Source: Microbacterium album | GTDB taxonomy: Bacteria; Actinomycetota; Actinomycetes; Actinomycetales; Microbacteriaceae | Reading direction: 5' to 3' | Assembly (NCBI RefSeq): GCF_014643695.1 | Contig: NZ_BMJY01000003.1 | Span: 296,132 to 360,131, forward strand | DNA length: 64,000 nucleotides | Shown here: piece after piece, positions 17,712 through 26,357 of the stretch | Layout: every line of letters starts with the position of its first letter | Position numbering within the stretch: position 1 is the stretch's first letter | Made by a program: the position numbers and the translations under genes | The notes under the pieces: model-generated | The model's database searches: none | Seen by the model: only the letters and a program-made list of their open reading frames with translations | Told to the model about the DNA's origin: nothing

Positions 17712-19316
17712 GTGCACCGACGTCTTCCTGCACGCGCGAGCCACGCTCGCGCCAGCCACCCGATGCGTTCTCTGTTCACGAGCGTCCCGGTGGCGATCGC
17801 GGGTTCCATCGCGCTCTCGCTGGGAGCCACGCCCGCGGCGGCCGCCGAGGTGAAGATGCGCGACGGCGTGCGCGACGGCCAGGTCCCCGGCAGCGCCTTC
17901 GGGGCCACGCGCGCCGCCGCGGCCCAGGCGGTGCCGACCGTACGCGTCGAGACGTCCGTGCGCCCCGCGGCCCGGCCCTCGACCCACGTCGTGCAGCCGG
18001 GCGACACCGTGACGCGCATCGCGATCCGCAACGGCCTGCGCACGATCGACGTGCTGACGTGGAATGGCCTGGGCTGGACGACCACGATCTACCCGGGACA
18101 GGTCCTGCGCCTCACACCGCCCGGCTCGCCCGCCCCCGCAGCACCGGCACCGGCACCCGCCGCGGCGCCGGCCTCGACGTCGGCGGCCACGTACACCGTC
18201 AAGGCCGGCGACACGGTCTGGGGCATCGCACAGAAGCACGGCACCACGGTCGAGGCGATCCTCAGCGCCAACGGCATCGGCGCATCCGCTCTCATCTTCC
18301 CGGGTCAGACGCTCCGGCTCACGGGTGCGGCGCCCGCCGCGACGCCGCGTCCGGCGACTCCCGCACCCTCCGCGGCCGCCCCCGCCGCTCCCGCCGCCAA
18401 GCCGGCCGCGAACGACGGCGGCGCGACCTACACCGTCAAGGCGGGCGACACCGTGTGGGGCATCGCGCAGAGGAACGGCACCACAGTGGCCGCGATCATC
18501 AGCGCGAACGGCCTCGGCGCGTCGGCGACCATCTTCCCCGGCCAGAAGCTCAAGCTGTCCGGCTCGTCCGCCGCGCCCGCCGCGCCGGCCCCGGCCGCCC
18601 CCGCCCCGGCTCCAGCTGCGCCCGCTCCCGCGGCGCCGGCTCCGGCTGCGCCCGCTCCCGCTCCCGCTCCCGCAGCGGCGACGGGAACGTACCAGGTCGT
18701 CGCGGGCGACACCCTGTGGGGCATCGCGAACCGCAACGGGACGACGGTCGCCGCCCTGCTCCAGGCCAACGGCCTCTCGGAGGGCGCGATCATCTACCCC
18801 GGTCAGAAGCTCAAGCTCTCCGGAGCCGCGCCCGCCGCTCCCGCGCCTGCGCCCGCTGCCAAGCCCTCCCCTGCCGCGACCGAGGACCCGAGCATCCAGC
18901 GCTCGGCCGTGCTCGACAGGGAGCAGGCCGACAACGCTCGCCTGATCATCCGGGTGGGCCGCGAGCTGGGCGCGTCGGACCGCGCGATCGCGATCGCGCT
19001 CGCGACGGCGATGGTGGAGTCCAGCCTGCGGAACCTGAACCACGGCGACCGCGACTCGCTCGGCCTGTTCCAGCAGCGCCCCAGCACCGGGTGGGGCACA
19101 CCCGAGCAGATCCTGGATCCCGTGCGCTCCACGAAGGCGTTCTTCGGCGGGCCGAACGACCCGAACGGCTACTCGACGCGCGGTCTGTTCGACATCCCCG
19201 GCTGGGAGAAGATGGAGTTCACGAAGGCCGCCCAGGCCGTCCAGATCTCGGCCTACCCGAACCGCTACGGCCAGTGGGAGCAGGCCGCGTACGGCTGGCT
19301 CGCGCAGTTCGGCTGA
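17712..19316 (+). CDS. Secreted protein with four LysM repeats and a lysozyme-like domain
   Basis: This 534-residue exported protein should bind and probably remodel peptidoglycan. After a signal peptide (cleavage near residue 45, ATPAAAAEV) come four LysM modules at about 90-135, 159-203, 237-281 and 325-369, joined by Pro/Ala-rich linkers; modules 2 and 3 are nearly identical. The C-terminal domain from about 391 has AIALATAMVESSLRN with a candidate catalytic Glu and LGLFQQRPSTGWG, typical of transglycosylase/lysozyme-like folds in actinobacteria. Start GTG at 17712 has GAGGGGA upstream. It lies between the Rv2175c-like gene and the PASTA kinase, which senses muropeptides, so a functional link is plausible. 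Confidence 0.9.
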   Translation: MHRRLPARASHARASHPMRSLFTSVPVAIAGSIALSLGATPAAAAEVKMRDGVRDGQVPGSAFGATRAAAAQAVPTVRVETSVRPAARPSTHVVQPGDTVTRIAIRNGLRTIDVLTWNGLGWTTTIYPGQVLRLTPPGSPAPAAPAPAPAAAPASTSAATYTVKAGDTVWGIAQKHGTTVEAILSANGIGASALIFPGQTLRLTGAAPAATPRPATPAPSAAAPAAPAAKPAANDGGATYTVKAGDTVWGIAQRNGTTVAAIISANGLGASATIFPGQKLKLSGSSAAPAAPAPAAPAPAPAAPAPAAPAPAAPAPAPAPAAATGTYQVVAGDTLWGIANRNGTTVAALLQANGLSEGAIIYPGQKLKLSGAAPAAPAPAPAAKPSPAATEDPSIQRSAVLDREQADNARLIIRVGRELGASDRAIAIALATAMVESSLRNLNHGDRDSLGLFQQRPSTGWGTPEQILDPVRSTKAFFGGPNDPNGYSTRGLFDIPGWEKMEFTKAAQAVQISAYPNRYGQWEQAAYGWLAQFG

Positions 19317-19377
19317 CGCCCCGGGTGGCGGCGTTCCACCGGGTGCGCCGCTCCCCCTGCCGCACGGGCCGCGCCCG

Positions 19378-19383
19378 TAGAAT
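19378..19383 (+). promoter_or_regulatory. -10 element for a leaderless kinase mRNA
   Basis: TAGAAT ends 6 nt before the GTG start at 19390 and there is no ribosome site between, so the kinase mRNA is probably leaderless. Confidence 0.65.
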
Positions 19384-19389
19384 CTGAGC

Positions 19390-21369
19390 GTGAGCACGAG
19401 TCAGCAGGTCGATCCCCTCATCGGGCGACTTGTCGACGACAGATACCGTGTTCGCGCCCGCATCGCGCGCGGCGGGATGGCGACCGTCTACGTCGCGACC
19501 GACCTGCGCCTGGAGCGACGCGTCGCGCTCAAGGTGATGCACGGTCACCTGAGCGACGACAGCGTCTTCCAGAGCCGCTTCATCCAGGAGGCCCGCGCGG
19601 CCGCCCGCCTGTCGGACCCGCACGTGGTCAACGTGTTCGACCAGGGCCAGGACGGCGAGCTCGCCTACCTGGTGATGGAGTACCTGCCGGGCATCACCCT
19701 GCGCCAGCTGCTGAAGGAGCAGCGGCGTCTGACCGTGACCCAGACGATCACCATCATGGACGCGGTGCTGTCGGGGCTCGCGTCCGCGCACCGCGCCGGT
19801 CTCATCCATCGCGACGTCAAGCCGGAGAACATCCTGCTGGCGGAGGACGGGCGCATCAAGATCGGAGACTTCGGTCTGGCGCGCGCCACGTCGGCGAACA
19901 CCGCGACGGGGCAGCAGCTGCTCGGCACGATCGCCTACCTGGCGCCCGAGCTGGTGACGCGCGGGACGGCGGATGCGCGCAGCGACATCTACGCGCTCGG
20001 CATCCTCCTGTACGAGATGCTCGCCGGCGAACAGCCGTACAAGGGCGAGCAGCCCATGCAGATCGCGTTCCAGCACGCCACCGAGTCCGTGCCGAGGCCC
20101 AGCGTGAAGAACCCCGGCGTCCCCGAGCAGCTCGACGAGCTCGTGCTGTGGGCCACCGAGAAGTCTCCCGACGAACGCCCCTCCGATGCGCAGGAGATGC
20201 TCGATCGCCTTCGAGAGATCGAGCGCGAGCTCGGGATCGCGCCCCTGCCCACCCGCTCCTCCCCGGCGTTCGAGACGCCGCTCTCGGCCGGGGACACCGG
20301 CCCGGGCGCGACCAAGGTGCTCCCGGGGCCCCTGCCGATGACCACCGAGATCACGGGGGACGTCGACGCGGACGAGCCCGCGCACGAGCGCGACAACGCG
20401 GCACGCCTGCGACGCCGCGCCCAGAGCCGCCGCCGCAGGGGCGGCTTCCTGCTCGCGCTCGTGCTGCTGCTCACGACCGCCGCCGGCGCGGCCGGCTGGT
20501 GGTTCGGCTCGGGGCCGGGCTCGCTCGTCGCGGTGCCGGAGGTCACGGGACGGAGCTTCGTCGAGGCCCGCGACCTGCTCGCGGAGGTCGAGCTGGTCGC
20601 GCGGGAGATGCAGGAGAGCAGCCTCGAGGTTCCGGCAGGAATGGTGATCCGCTCGGATCCGGGGGCCGGCGACCGGGTCGACAAGGGCAGCGAGGTGACG
20701 GTCGTCACGTCGTCGGGCCCCGCCGAGGCGGTGCTGCCCGGCTTCGCCGGCATGTCGCTCGGCGACGCGAGGGCGCTGCTCGACGAGCATCGCATCGGCT
20801 ACGACGATGCCGAGAACCTCGAGCTGTACACCGACGCGCCCGCCGACCAGGTGATCGGGCTCGACATCCTGCCCGCCGGGTCCGAGGAGCGCATCCCGTG
20901 CTTCGAGGGCTGCACCGTGCACCAGGGCGACACCGCGGACTTCATCGTCTCCCTCGGGCCGCTGCCGGACGTCACCGGGCGTCCCATGGCCGAAGCCACC
21001 GATACGCTCACGCAGGCCCGTCTCGAGGTGGTCGCCGCCCCGGCCGAGTACAGCAACAGCGTTCCGCGCGGGAACGTCCTGCGGGTCGAGCCGCGGGCCG
21101 AGGAGGGCCACTGGCGGCCCGGCGATCGCATCACGCTCGTCGAGTCCCTCGGGCCGCAGCTGTTCGAGGTGCCGAACGTCGTCGGGATGACGCGCGACGA
21201 GGCCGTGCGCGCACTCTCGGAGCGCTTCCAGGTGAGCGGCGTGGTCTTCCCGTGGAACATCGCCATGAACGGCCTCACGGAGGTGCAGTCGCAGAACCCC
21301 GCGGCCGGCACCATGCACGTCGCGGGAACCACGGTCGAGATCTCGATCGACCTCCGCGGCGACGACTAA
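19390..21369 (+). CDS. PASTA-domain Ser/Thr protein kinase (PknL-like by synteny)
   Basis: This 659-residue membrane kinase links cell-wall state to cytoplasmic phosphorylation. The N-terminal kinase domain (about 15-275) shows IARGGMATVYVA, VALKVM with the ATP lysine, IHRDVKPENILL with the catalytic Asp, and GDFGLARA. A basic juxtamembrane stretch precedes one membrane segment (about 354-375), followed by four PASTA repeats to the C-terminus, which bind muropeptides. Corynebacterial PknL also has PASTA repeats, and the idsA / Rv2175c / aroG neighbourhood matches pknL. Likely substrates include the Rv2175c-like protein and possibly the FHA protein at 34748. Start GTG 19390. Confidence 0.93.
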   Translation: MSTSQQVDPLIGRLVDDRYRVRARIARGGMATVYVATDLRLERRVALKVMHGHLSDDSVFQSRFIQEARAAARLSDPHVVNVFDQGQDGELAYLVMEYLPGITLRQLLKEQRRLTVTQTITIMDAVLSGLASAHRAGLIHRDVKPENILLAEDGRIKIGDFGLARATSANTATGQQLLGTIAYLAPELVTRGTADARSDIYALGILLYEMLAGEQPYKGEQPMQIAFQHATESVPRPSVKNPGVPEQLDELVLWATEKSPDERPSDAQEMLDRLREIERELGIAPLPTRSSPAFETPLSAGDTGPGATKVLPGPLPMTTEITGDVDADEPAHERDNAARLRRRAQSRRRRGGFLLALVLLLTTAAGAAGWWFGSGPGSLVAVPEVTGRSFVEARDLLAEVELVAREMQESSLEVPAGMVIRSDPGAGDRVDKGSEVTVVTSSGPAEAVLPGFAGMSLGDARALLDEHRIGYDDAENLELYTDAPADQVIGLDILPAGSEERIPCFEGCTVHQGDTADFIVSLGPLPDVTGRPMAEATDTLTQARLEVVAAPAEYSNSVPRGNVLRVEPRAEEGHWRPGDRITLVESLGPQLFEVPNVVGMTRDEAVRALSERFQVSGVVFPWNIAMNGLTEVQSQNPAAGTMHVAGTTVEISIDLRGDD

Positions 21370-21370
21370 C

Positions 21371-21455
21371 GCCGCCACGGATTCGGAGACATCCACCGGC
21401 TCGGACGCGAACTAGCGCCCGCATCCGAATCCCTGGATTCCTCCGAATCGGCGGC
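21371..21455. terminator. Structured region between convergent kinase and aroG genes
   Basis: GCCGCC...GATTCGGAG (21371-21388) pairs with CTCCGAATCGGCGGC (21441-21455), leaving a 3-nt bulge, and encloses GAATCC-CT-GGATTC (21427-21440). No U tract follows. It probably acts as a shared terminator or transcript end for both converging genes. Confidence 0.5.
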
Positions 21456-21474
21456 GTCGCGGCTCTGAGACGGG

Positions 21475-22824
21475 TCAGCGCTTGCCGAGCTCCTCCGCCA
21501 CGAGGAAGGCGAGCTCAAGAGACTGCATGTGGTTCAGGCGCGGGTCGCACAGCGACTCGTAGCGCGTCGCGAGGGTGGCCTCGTCGATCTGCTCGGAGCC
21601 GCCCAGGCACTCCGTGACGTCGTCGCCCGTGAGCTCGACGTGGATGCCGCCCGGGTAGGTGCCGACGGCGCGGTGCGCCTCGAAGAAGCCGCGCACCTCG
21701 TCGACGACGTCGTCGAAGCGACGCGTCTTGTAGCCCGTCGGCGTCGTGATGCCGTTGCCGTGCATCGGGTCGGTGACCCACAGCGGCAGCGCGCCCGAAT
21801 CCTTGACGGCCTCCAGCAGCGGCGGCAGCGCGTCGCGGATCTTGCCGGCTCCCATGCGCGTGATGAACGTCAGGCGGCCCGGCTCGCGCTCGGGGTCGAG
21901 CTTGTCGATCAGGGCCAGCGCGGTCTCCGGCGTCGTGGTCGGGCCGAGCTTGACGCCGATCGGGTTGCGGATGCGAGAGAAGTAGTCGACGTGCGCACCG
22001 TCGAGGTCGCGCGTGCGCTCCCCGATCCACAGGAAGTGCGCCGACGTGTTGTACGGCAGGGACGTCCGCGAGTCGATGCGCGTCATCGGACGCTCGTAGT
22101 CCATCAGCAGGCCCTCGTGGCCCGTGTAGAACTCGACACGGCGCAGCTCGTCGAAGTCGGCGCCCGCTGCCTCCATGAACTTGATGGCGCGGTCGATCTC
22201 GGTTGCCAGGCGCTCGTAGCGCTGGTTGGCCGGGTTCTCGGCGAAGCCCTTGTTCCACGAGTGCACCTCACGGAGGTCGGCGAAGCCGCCCTGGGTGAAC
22301 GCGCGGATCAGGTTCAGTGTCGACGCGGCCGTGTGGTAGCCGCGCAGCAGGCGCTGCGGATCCGCCTGGCGCGAGGCCGCCGTGAAGTCGTAGCCGTTGA
22401 CGATGTCGCCCCGGTACGCCGGGAGCGTGACGTCGCCGCGCGTCTCGGTGTTGCTGGAGCGCGGCTTGGCGAACTGCCCCGCCATCCGGCCCATCTTGAT
22501 GACCGGCATCGACGCGCCGTAGGTCAGCACGACCGCCATCTGCAGCAGGGTCTTGACGCGGTTGCGGATCTTGTCCGCCGTGGCGCCCGCGAAGGTCTCG
22601 GCGCAGTCTCCCCCCTGCAGCAGGAAGGAGTTGCCCGCGGCGGCCTGGGCGAGCCGGTGCTTCAGGCTGTCGACCTCCCCCGCGAACACGAGCGGCGGCT
22701 GCTGGGCGAGCTCGGCCGAGACGCGCTCGACCTCGGCATAGTCCGGCCACTCCGGCTGCTGCTTGATCGGAAGGGATCGCCAGGCGTCCAGAGCGCCGGC
22801 ATCAAGGTCAGCCGTGTGTTGCAT
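21475..22824 (-). CDS. aroG: Class II 3-deoxy-7-phosphoheptulonate synthase
   Basis: DAHP synthase catalyses the first shikimate step, joining phosphoenolpyruvate and erythrose 4-phosphate. The 449-residue protein is a class II (plant/AroG_Mtb) type: FLLQGGDCAETFAG, KIGRMAGQFAKPRS-like MGRMAGQFAKPRS, EGLLMDYERPMTR, WIGERTRDLDGAHVDYF and WVTDPMHGNGITTPTGYKT are family signatures. Length matches. The pknL-aroG order agrees with Rv2176-Rv2178c in Mycobacterium. The ATG (22822-22824) lies 6 nt from a TAACAT -10, implying a leaderless transcript. Confidence 0.96.
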   Translation of the reverse strand: MQHTADLDAGALDAWRSLPIKQQPEWPDYAEVERVSAELAQQPPLVFAGEVDSLKHRLAQAAAGNSFLLQGGDCAETFAGATADKIRNRVKTLLQMAVVLTYGASMPVIKMGRMAGQFAKPRSSNTETRGDVTLPAYRGDIVNGYDFTAASRQADPQRLLRGYHTAASTLNLIRAFTQGGFADLREVHSWNKGFAENPANQRYERLATEIDRAIKFMEAAGADFDELRRVEFYTGHEGLLMDYERPMTRIDSRTSLPYNTSAHFLWIGERTRDLDGAHVDYFSRIRNPIGVKLGPTTTPETALALIDKLDPEREPGRLTFITRMGAGKIRDALPPLLEAVKDSGALPLWVTDPMHGNGITTPTGYKTRRFDDVVDEVRGFFEAHRAVGTYPGGIHVELTGDDVTECLGGSEQIDEATLATRYESLCDPRLNHMQSLELAFLVAEELGKR

Positions 22825-22830
22825 TCCTCG

Positions 22831-22836
22831 ATGTTA
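22831..22836 (-). promoter_or_regulatory. -10 element for leaderless aroG mRNA
   Basis: TAACAT on the minus strand lies exactly 6 nt before the aroG ATG, placing the transcription start on the start codon. Confidence 0.65.
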
Positions 22837-22864
22837 TCGTCGCCGGAGACCTCTCGAGACCGCG

Positions 22865-23617
22865 TCAGCGCGTGCCCGTAGCCGCCGGCTCGGGACGCGG
22901 GTCGGCTTCGGGGGCGCCGTCGCGGTCGGCAGGCCGCTGGTTCTTCACCGTCGAGGCGTACACGTCGCGGTAGCGCTGCTGACCGAGCCGCTGCAGCGCG
23001 ACCATGATCTCGTCCGTGACCGAGCGGAGGATGTAACGATCGTTCTCCATGCCCTCGTAACGGCTGAAGTCGAGCGGCGGGCCGATCACGATGCCGACGC
23101 GCACGATGCGGGGCAGCTTCTGCCCGATCGGCATCATCGTGTCCGTGTCCACCATCACGACGGGCACGACGGGCACCTTCGCCTCGAGCGCCATGCGGGC
23201 GATGCCCGTGCGGCCGCGGTAGAGCACTCCGTCCGGGCTGCGCGTGCCCTCGGGGTAGATGCCCAGCAGGTCGCCGCGACCGAGGACCTCCAGGCCGGTG
23301 TTGAGAGACGCCTCCGACGCCTTCCCGCCGGAGCGGTCGATCGGCAGCTGCCCGGTTCCCTTGAAGAAGAGGCGCGTCAGCCAGCCCTTGATGCCCTTCC
23401 CCGTGAAGTACTCGCTCTTGGCGAGGAAGGACACCCGCCGGTCGAGCATGAGCGGGAGGAAGATCGAATCCGCGAAGGAGAGGTGGTTGCTCGCGAGGAT
23501 CGCGGCGCCGCTCGCCGGGACGTGCTCGCGTCCCACGACCCACGGCCGGAAGACGGCCTTCAGCACGGGCCCGATCACGATGTACTTCATGAACCAGTAG
23601 AACACCGCGGAGCGCAT
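22865..23617 (-). CDS. 1-acyl-sn-glycerol-3-phosphate acyltransferase (PlsC family)
   Basis: This 250-residue membrane-associated acyltransferase should acylate lysophosphatidic acid in phospholipid synthesis. It has the HX4D motif as SNHLSFADSIFL near residue 39, the substrate motif YPEGTRSPDG near 119 and a hydrophobic N-terminus. It precedes aroG on the same strand by 40 nt but aroG has its own promoter. The divergent neighbour is an acyl-CoA ligase, consistent with lipid metabolism. Start ATG (23615-23617) follows a GGGATG-containing sequence; upstream in-frame extension lacks coding character. Confidence 0.92.
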   Translation of the reverse strand: MRSAVFYWFMKYIVIGPVLKAVFRPWVVGREHVPASGAAILASNHLSFADSIFLPLMLDRRVSFLAKSEYFTGKGIKGWLTRLFFKGTGQLPIDRSGGKASEASLNTGLEVLGRGDLLGIYPEGTRSPDGVLYRGRTGIARMALEAKVPVVPVVMVDTDTMMPIGQKLPRIVRVGIVIGPPLDFSRYEGMENDRYILRSVTDEIMVALQRLGQQRYRDVYASTVKNQRPADRDGAPEADPRPEPAATGTR

Positions 23618-23748
23618 CCCTTTCTGCCGCCGCCCGGTCTCCCCTGCTGGCGCCGGACGCGCATTGAAGTCTAGCCGGGCGCCCCTCCCCTCCCACGAGC
23701 CCCGGGAGAGGCCACGTCAAGCCTCCCGGGAAGACGGCGCCATACGTC

Positions 23749-23754
23749 TACAAT
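23749..23754 (+). promoter_or_regulatory. -10 element for the acyl-CoA ligase gene
   Basis: TACAAT is a near-consensus -10. It gives a short leader of about 30 nt containing GAAGGAG (23781-23787), the ribosome site that fixes the GTG start at 23793. Confidence 0.6.
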
Positions 23755-23792
23755 CGAGGGAACCCGACCATCCCGGTACCGAAGGAGCTGCC

Positions 23793-25622
23793 GTGATCGA
23801 GTTCTCGACACCTGCGATCGTGCCCGCCGACCCCGACGCGAACGTCGCCGATCTGCTCGTCGAGCGAGCACGGTCGACGCCTGATCGCGCGATCTTCGGC
23901 GTGCCGGACGGCGACGGCTGGCGCGATGTCACCGCGCGGGAGTTCGAGCGCCAGGTCATCGCCCTCGCGAAGGGCTTCGTGTCCGCCGGCATCCAGCCGG
24001 GCGACAAGATCGGCTTCATCGCGAAGACCACGTACCAGTGGACGCTGGTCGACTTCGCTCTCTTCTACGCCGGCGCGGTCATGGTGCCCGTGTACGAGAC
24101 AAGCTCGCCGTCGCAGCTGCAGTGGATCCTGTCCGACTCGGGCGCCGTCGGCCTCATCACCGAGACCGCGGCGCACCACGAGACGTTCCAGAGCGTGCAG
24201 GACGAGCTTCCGCTCGTGCGCTCCGTATGGCGCATGGACGAGGGGATCATCGAGCGCCTCACTTCCGAGGGCACGGGTGTTGCGGACGAGGAGATCGAGC
24301 GCCGCCGCCGCCTCGCGAAGGGCTCGGACATCGCGACCCTCATCTACACGTCCGGCTCGACCGGTCGCCCGAAGGGCTGCGTGCTCACCCACAGCAACTT
24401 CGTGGAGCTCTCACGCAACTCGGCCGAGGCCCTCGCGGAGGTCGTGCACCAGCCCGGCGCGTCCACCGTGCTGTTCATCACCACGGCGCACGTCTTCGCC
24501 CGTTTCATGTCGATCCTCTACATCCACGCGGGTGTCAAGACCGGGCACGAGCCCAACACCAAGAACCTCGTCAAGACCCTGGGCTCGTTCAAGCCGACAC
24601 TGCTGCTGGCGGTGCCGCGCGTGTTCGAGAAGGTCTACAACTCGGCCGAGCAGAAGACCGAGACGGAGGGCAAGGGCAAGATCTTCCGCGCGGCAGCCCA
24701 CACCGCCGTCGAGCACTCGCGCCGGCTGCAGGACGGCGAGAAGATCGGCCTGGGCCTTAAGCTCCGGTTCCGACTGTTCGACAAGCTCGTCTACTCGAAG
24801 CTCCGCGCGCTCATGGGCGGTCGCGTCACCTACGCCGTCTCCGGATCGGCTCCGCTCGGTCCGCGCCTCGGCCACTTCTTCCACAGCCTCGGCATCAAGA
24901 TCCTCGAGGGCTACGGCCTCACCGAGACCACGGCGCCCGCGAGCGTCAACCTGCCCGACCTCATCAAGGTGGGCACGGTGGGGCCCGCACTGCCGGGTGT
25001 GAGCATCCGGGTCGCCGACGACGGCGAGGTGCAGGTCAAGGGCATCAACGTCTTCCGCGAGTACTGGAACAACGCCGAAGCGACCGCCGAGGCGTTCGAC
25101 GGAGAGTGGTTCCGCACCGGCGACCTCGGCTCGCTCGACGAGGCCGGATATCTCACGATCACCGGTCGCAAGAAGGAGATCATCGTCACGGCCGGCGGGA
25201 AGAACGTCGCGCCCGCGGCCCTCGAGGACCCGATCCGCGCGAACCCGATCGTCGGACAGGTGGTCGTGGTCGGGGACAAGAAGCCGTTCATCTCGGCGCT
25301 CGTGACCCTCGACCCGGAGATGCTGCCCGCATGGCTGGCGACGCACGGCGAGAGCCCCGACCTGACGCTCGAGCAGGCCGCCAAGAACCCCACGGTCCGC
25401 GCCGAGATCCAGCGCGCGATCGACGAGGCGAACAAGCACGTCTCGCGCGCCGAGTCGGTCCGCAAGTTCGCCGTGCTGGGAACCGAGTGGACCGAGGCGA
25501 CAGGGCACCTGACGCCGAAGCTGTCTATCAAGCGCGCCGAGATCACGCGCGACTTCGCGCGCGAGATCGAGGAGCTCTACTCCGAGCCCGTGAGCACGAC
25601 GAACATCTCCGTCCCGGGCTGA
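23793..25622 (+). CDS. Long-chain fatty-acid--CoA ligase (FACL15-like)
   Basis: This 609-residue ANL-family enzyme activates long-chain fatty acids to acyl-CoA through acyl-AMP. It has the AMP-binding signature TLIYTSGSTGRPKG near residue 182, the second motif EGYGLTETTAP, WFRTGDLGSLDEAGYLTITGR and the C-terminal catalytic-lysine region (TPKLSIKRAEI). Length and composition match actinobacterial FadD15-type ligases. GTG 23793 with GAAGGAG is chosen over an upstream in-frame ATG whose extra 43 codons lack similarity to the family. A 13-bp hairpin follows the stop immediately. Confidence 0.95.
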   Translation: MIEFSTPAIVPADPDANVADLLVERARSTPDRAIFGVPDGDGWRDVTAREFERQVIALAKGFVSAGIQPGDKIGFIAKTTYQWTLVDFALFYAGAVMVPVYETSSPSQLQWILSDSGAVGLITETAAHHETFQSVQDELPLVRSVWRMDEGIIERLTSEGTGVADEEIERRRRLAKGSDIATLIYTSGSTGRPKGCVLTHSNFVELSRNSAEALAEVVHQPGASTVLFITTAHVFARFMSILYIHAGVKTGHEPNTKNLVKTLGSFKPTLLLAVPRVFEKVYNSAEQKTETEGKGKIFRAAAHTAVEHSRRLQDGEKIGLGLKLRFRLFDKLVYSKLRALMGGRVTYAVSGSAPLGPRLGHFFHSLGIKILEGYGLTETTAPASVNLPDLIKVGTVGPALPGVSIRVADDGEVQVKGINVFREYWNNAEATAEAFDGEWFRTGDLGSLDEAGYLTITGRKKEIIVTAGGKNVAPAALEDPIRANPIVGQVVVVGDKKPFISALVTLDPEMLPAWLATHGESPDLTLEQAAKNPTVRAEIQRAIDEANKHVSRAESVRKFAVLGTEWTEATGHLTPKLSIKRAEITRDFAREIEELYSEPVSTTNISVPG

Positions 25623-25652
25623 CCGGACCCGCCCGCCGACGGGCGGGTCCGG
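25623..25652 (+). terminator. Hairpin terminator after the acyl-CoA ligase
   Basis: CCGGACCCGCCCG pairs perfectly with CGGGCGGGTCCGG (13 bp) around a CCGA loop, beginning directly after the stop codon. It has no U tract, the I-shaped type common in high-GC actinobacteria. Confidence 0.75.
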
Positions 25653-25673
25653 AGCTCGGTGGCGAGCTCCTGC

Positions 25674-25859
25674 TATCGTGAACGCGGCACCCCGTGTGCC
25701 CCTCGCGCAGTCGATGACGAAGTGCTCGTCTGACACATTCGCGGAGAGGACTGGCATCGGCCAGGACATGTCCGCGGTGGAGATTGCGCAACCGCCCCTG
25801 ATCGGGTCGGTTGTGTTCACCATGCCGCGAATGCGGCGCGAGAGAAGGGTTTGCTCCCC
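25674..25859 (+). promoter_or_regulatory. Promoter and highly structured 5' leader of the DUF1801 gene
   Basis: TATCGT (25674-25679) fits a -10; transcription would start near 25686. The ~174-nt leader then contains five successive short hairpins: 25686-25700 (GGCAC/GTGCC), 25716-25730 (GACGA/TCGTC), 25751-25764 (CTGGC/GCCAG), 25789-25813 (CAACCG/CGGTTG with inner CCC/GGG) and 25824-25837 (GCCGC/GCGGC). The last ends 4 nt before the AGAGAAGGG ribosome site. It matches no riboswitch class I recognise. It could be a regulatory leader or a separate small RNA. Confidence 0.45.
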
Positions 25860-26222
25860 ATGTCCCTGACGAAAACGGACAAGACGGCCAAGGACGCTCA
25901 GGCGGTCCTCGACAAGATCGCCGGATGGCCCGAGCCTTACGCGACGATCGGCGCGCGGCTGCACGAGACCATCCTCGATGCCGGACCGAAGCTCAAGCCC
26001 CGGATCTGGTACGGCATGCCGGGATACGCCACCGCTCGGAGCGCGCCGGTCCTGGTGTTCCTCCGCCTCGACGACGGAGTGATGTCACTGGGGCTGTCGG
26101 AGAAGGCGAAGGTGGAACGCGAGCCCGACACGACCCTGCGCCCCTGCGCATGGTTCCTCGAGGAGATCGACGAGGCGACCCTCGCGAAGGTCGGCGAACT
26201 CGTGCGGACCGCGTTCTCTTGA
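25860..26222 (+). CDS. DUF1801 family protein
   Basis: This 120-residue cytoplasmic protein has KPRIWYGMPGYAT near residue 44, the signature of the DUF1801 (YdhG-like) fold, and RLDDGVMSLGLSEKAK. Members are small, of unknown biochemical role. ATG 25860 is preferred over a TTG 9 nt earlier because AGAAGGG lies about 10 nt before the ATG but only 1 nt before the TTG. It has an unusually long structured leader, and it converges on def with a repeat cluster between. Confidence 0.85.
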   Translation: MSLTKTDKTAKDAQAVLDKIAGWPEPYATIGARLHETILDAGPKLKPRIWYGMPGYATARSAPVLVFLRLDDGVMSLGLSEKAKVEREPDTTLRPCAWFLEEIDEATLAKVGELVRTAFS

Positions 26223-26228
26223 GGTAGG

Positions 26229-26357
26229 AGTCGCCGGCTCAACGCGCCTTCGGCGCATTGAGCGGAGCGAGAGGGAGGTTTCGACTCGCTGCGCTCGCTC
26301 AACCTTGACAGTCGCCGGCTCAACGCGCCTTCGGCGCATTGAGCCGGCGTCTGTCAA
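26229..26357. repeat. Repeat cluster with long hairpin between converging genes (locus A)
   Basis: A 35-nt direct repeat starting agtcgccggctcaacgcgcc occurs at 26229-26263 and 26310-26344. The second copy is embedded in a long near-perfect hairpin (26305-26357): TTGACAG...CTGTCAA outside, GCCGGCTCAA/TTGAGCCGGC, then GCGCC-TTC-GGCGC, with only two mismatches. Between the copies is a GGTTTCGACTCGC...GCTCAACC motif related to repeats at 33152, 37559 and 62429. The hairpin includes the def stop codon and likely terminates transcription. Confidence 0.85.

Noticed and set aside
25678..25869. 63-codon GTG frame in the DUF1801 leader
   Set aside because: No ribosome site, little codon bias, and the region is better explained as a structured leader.
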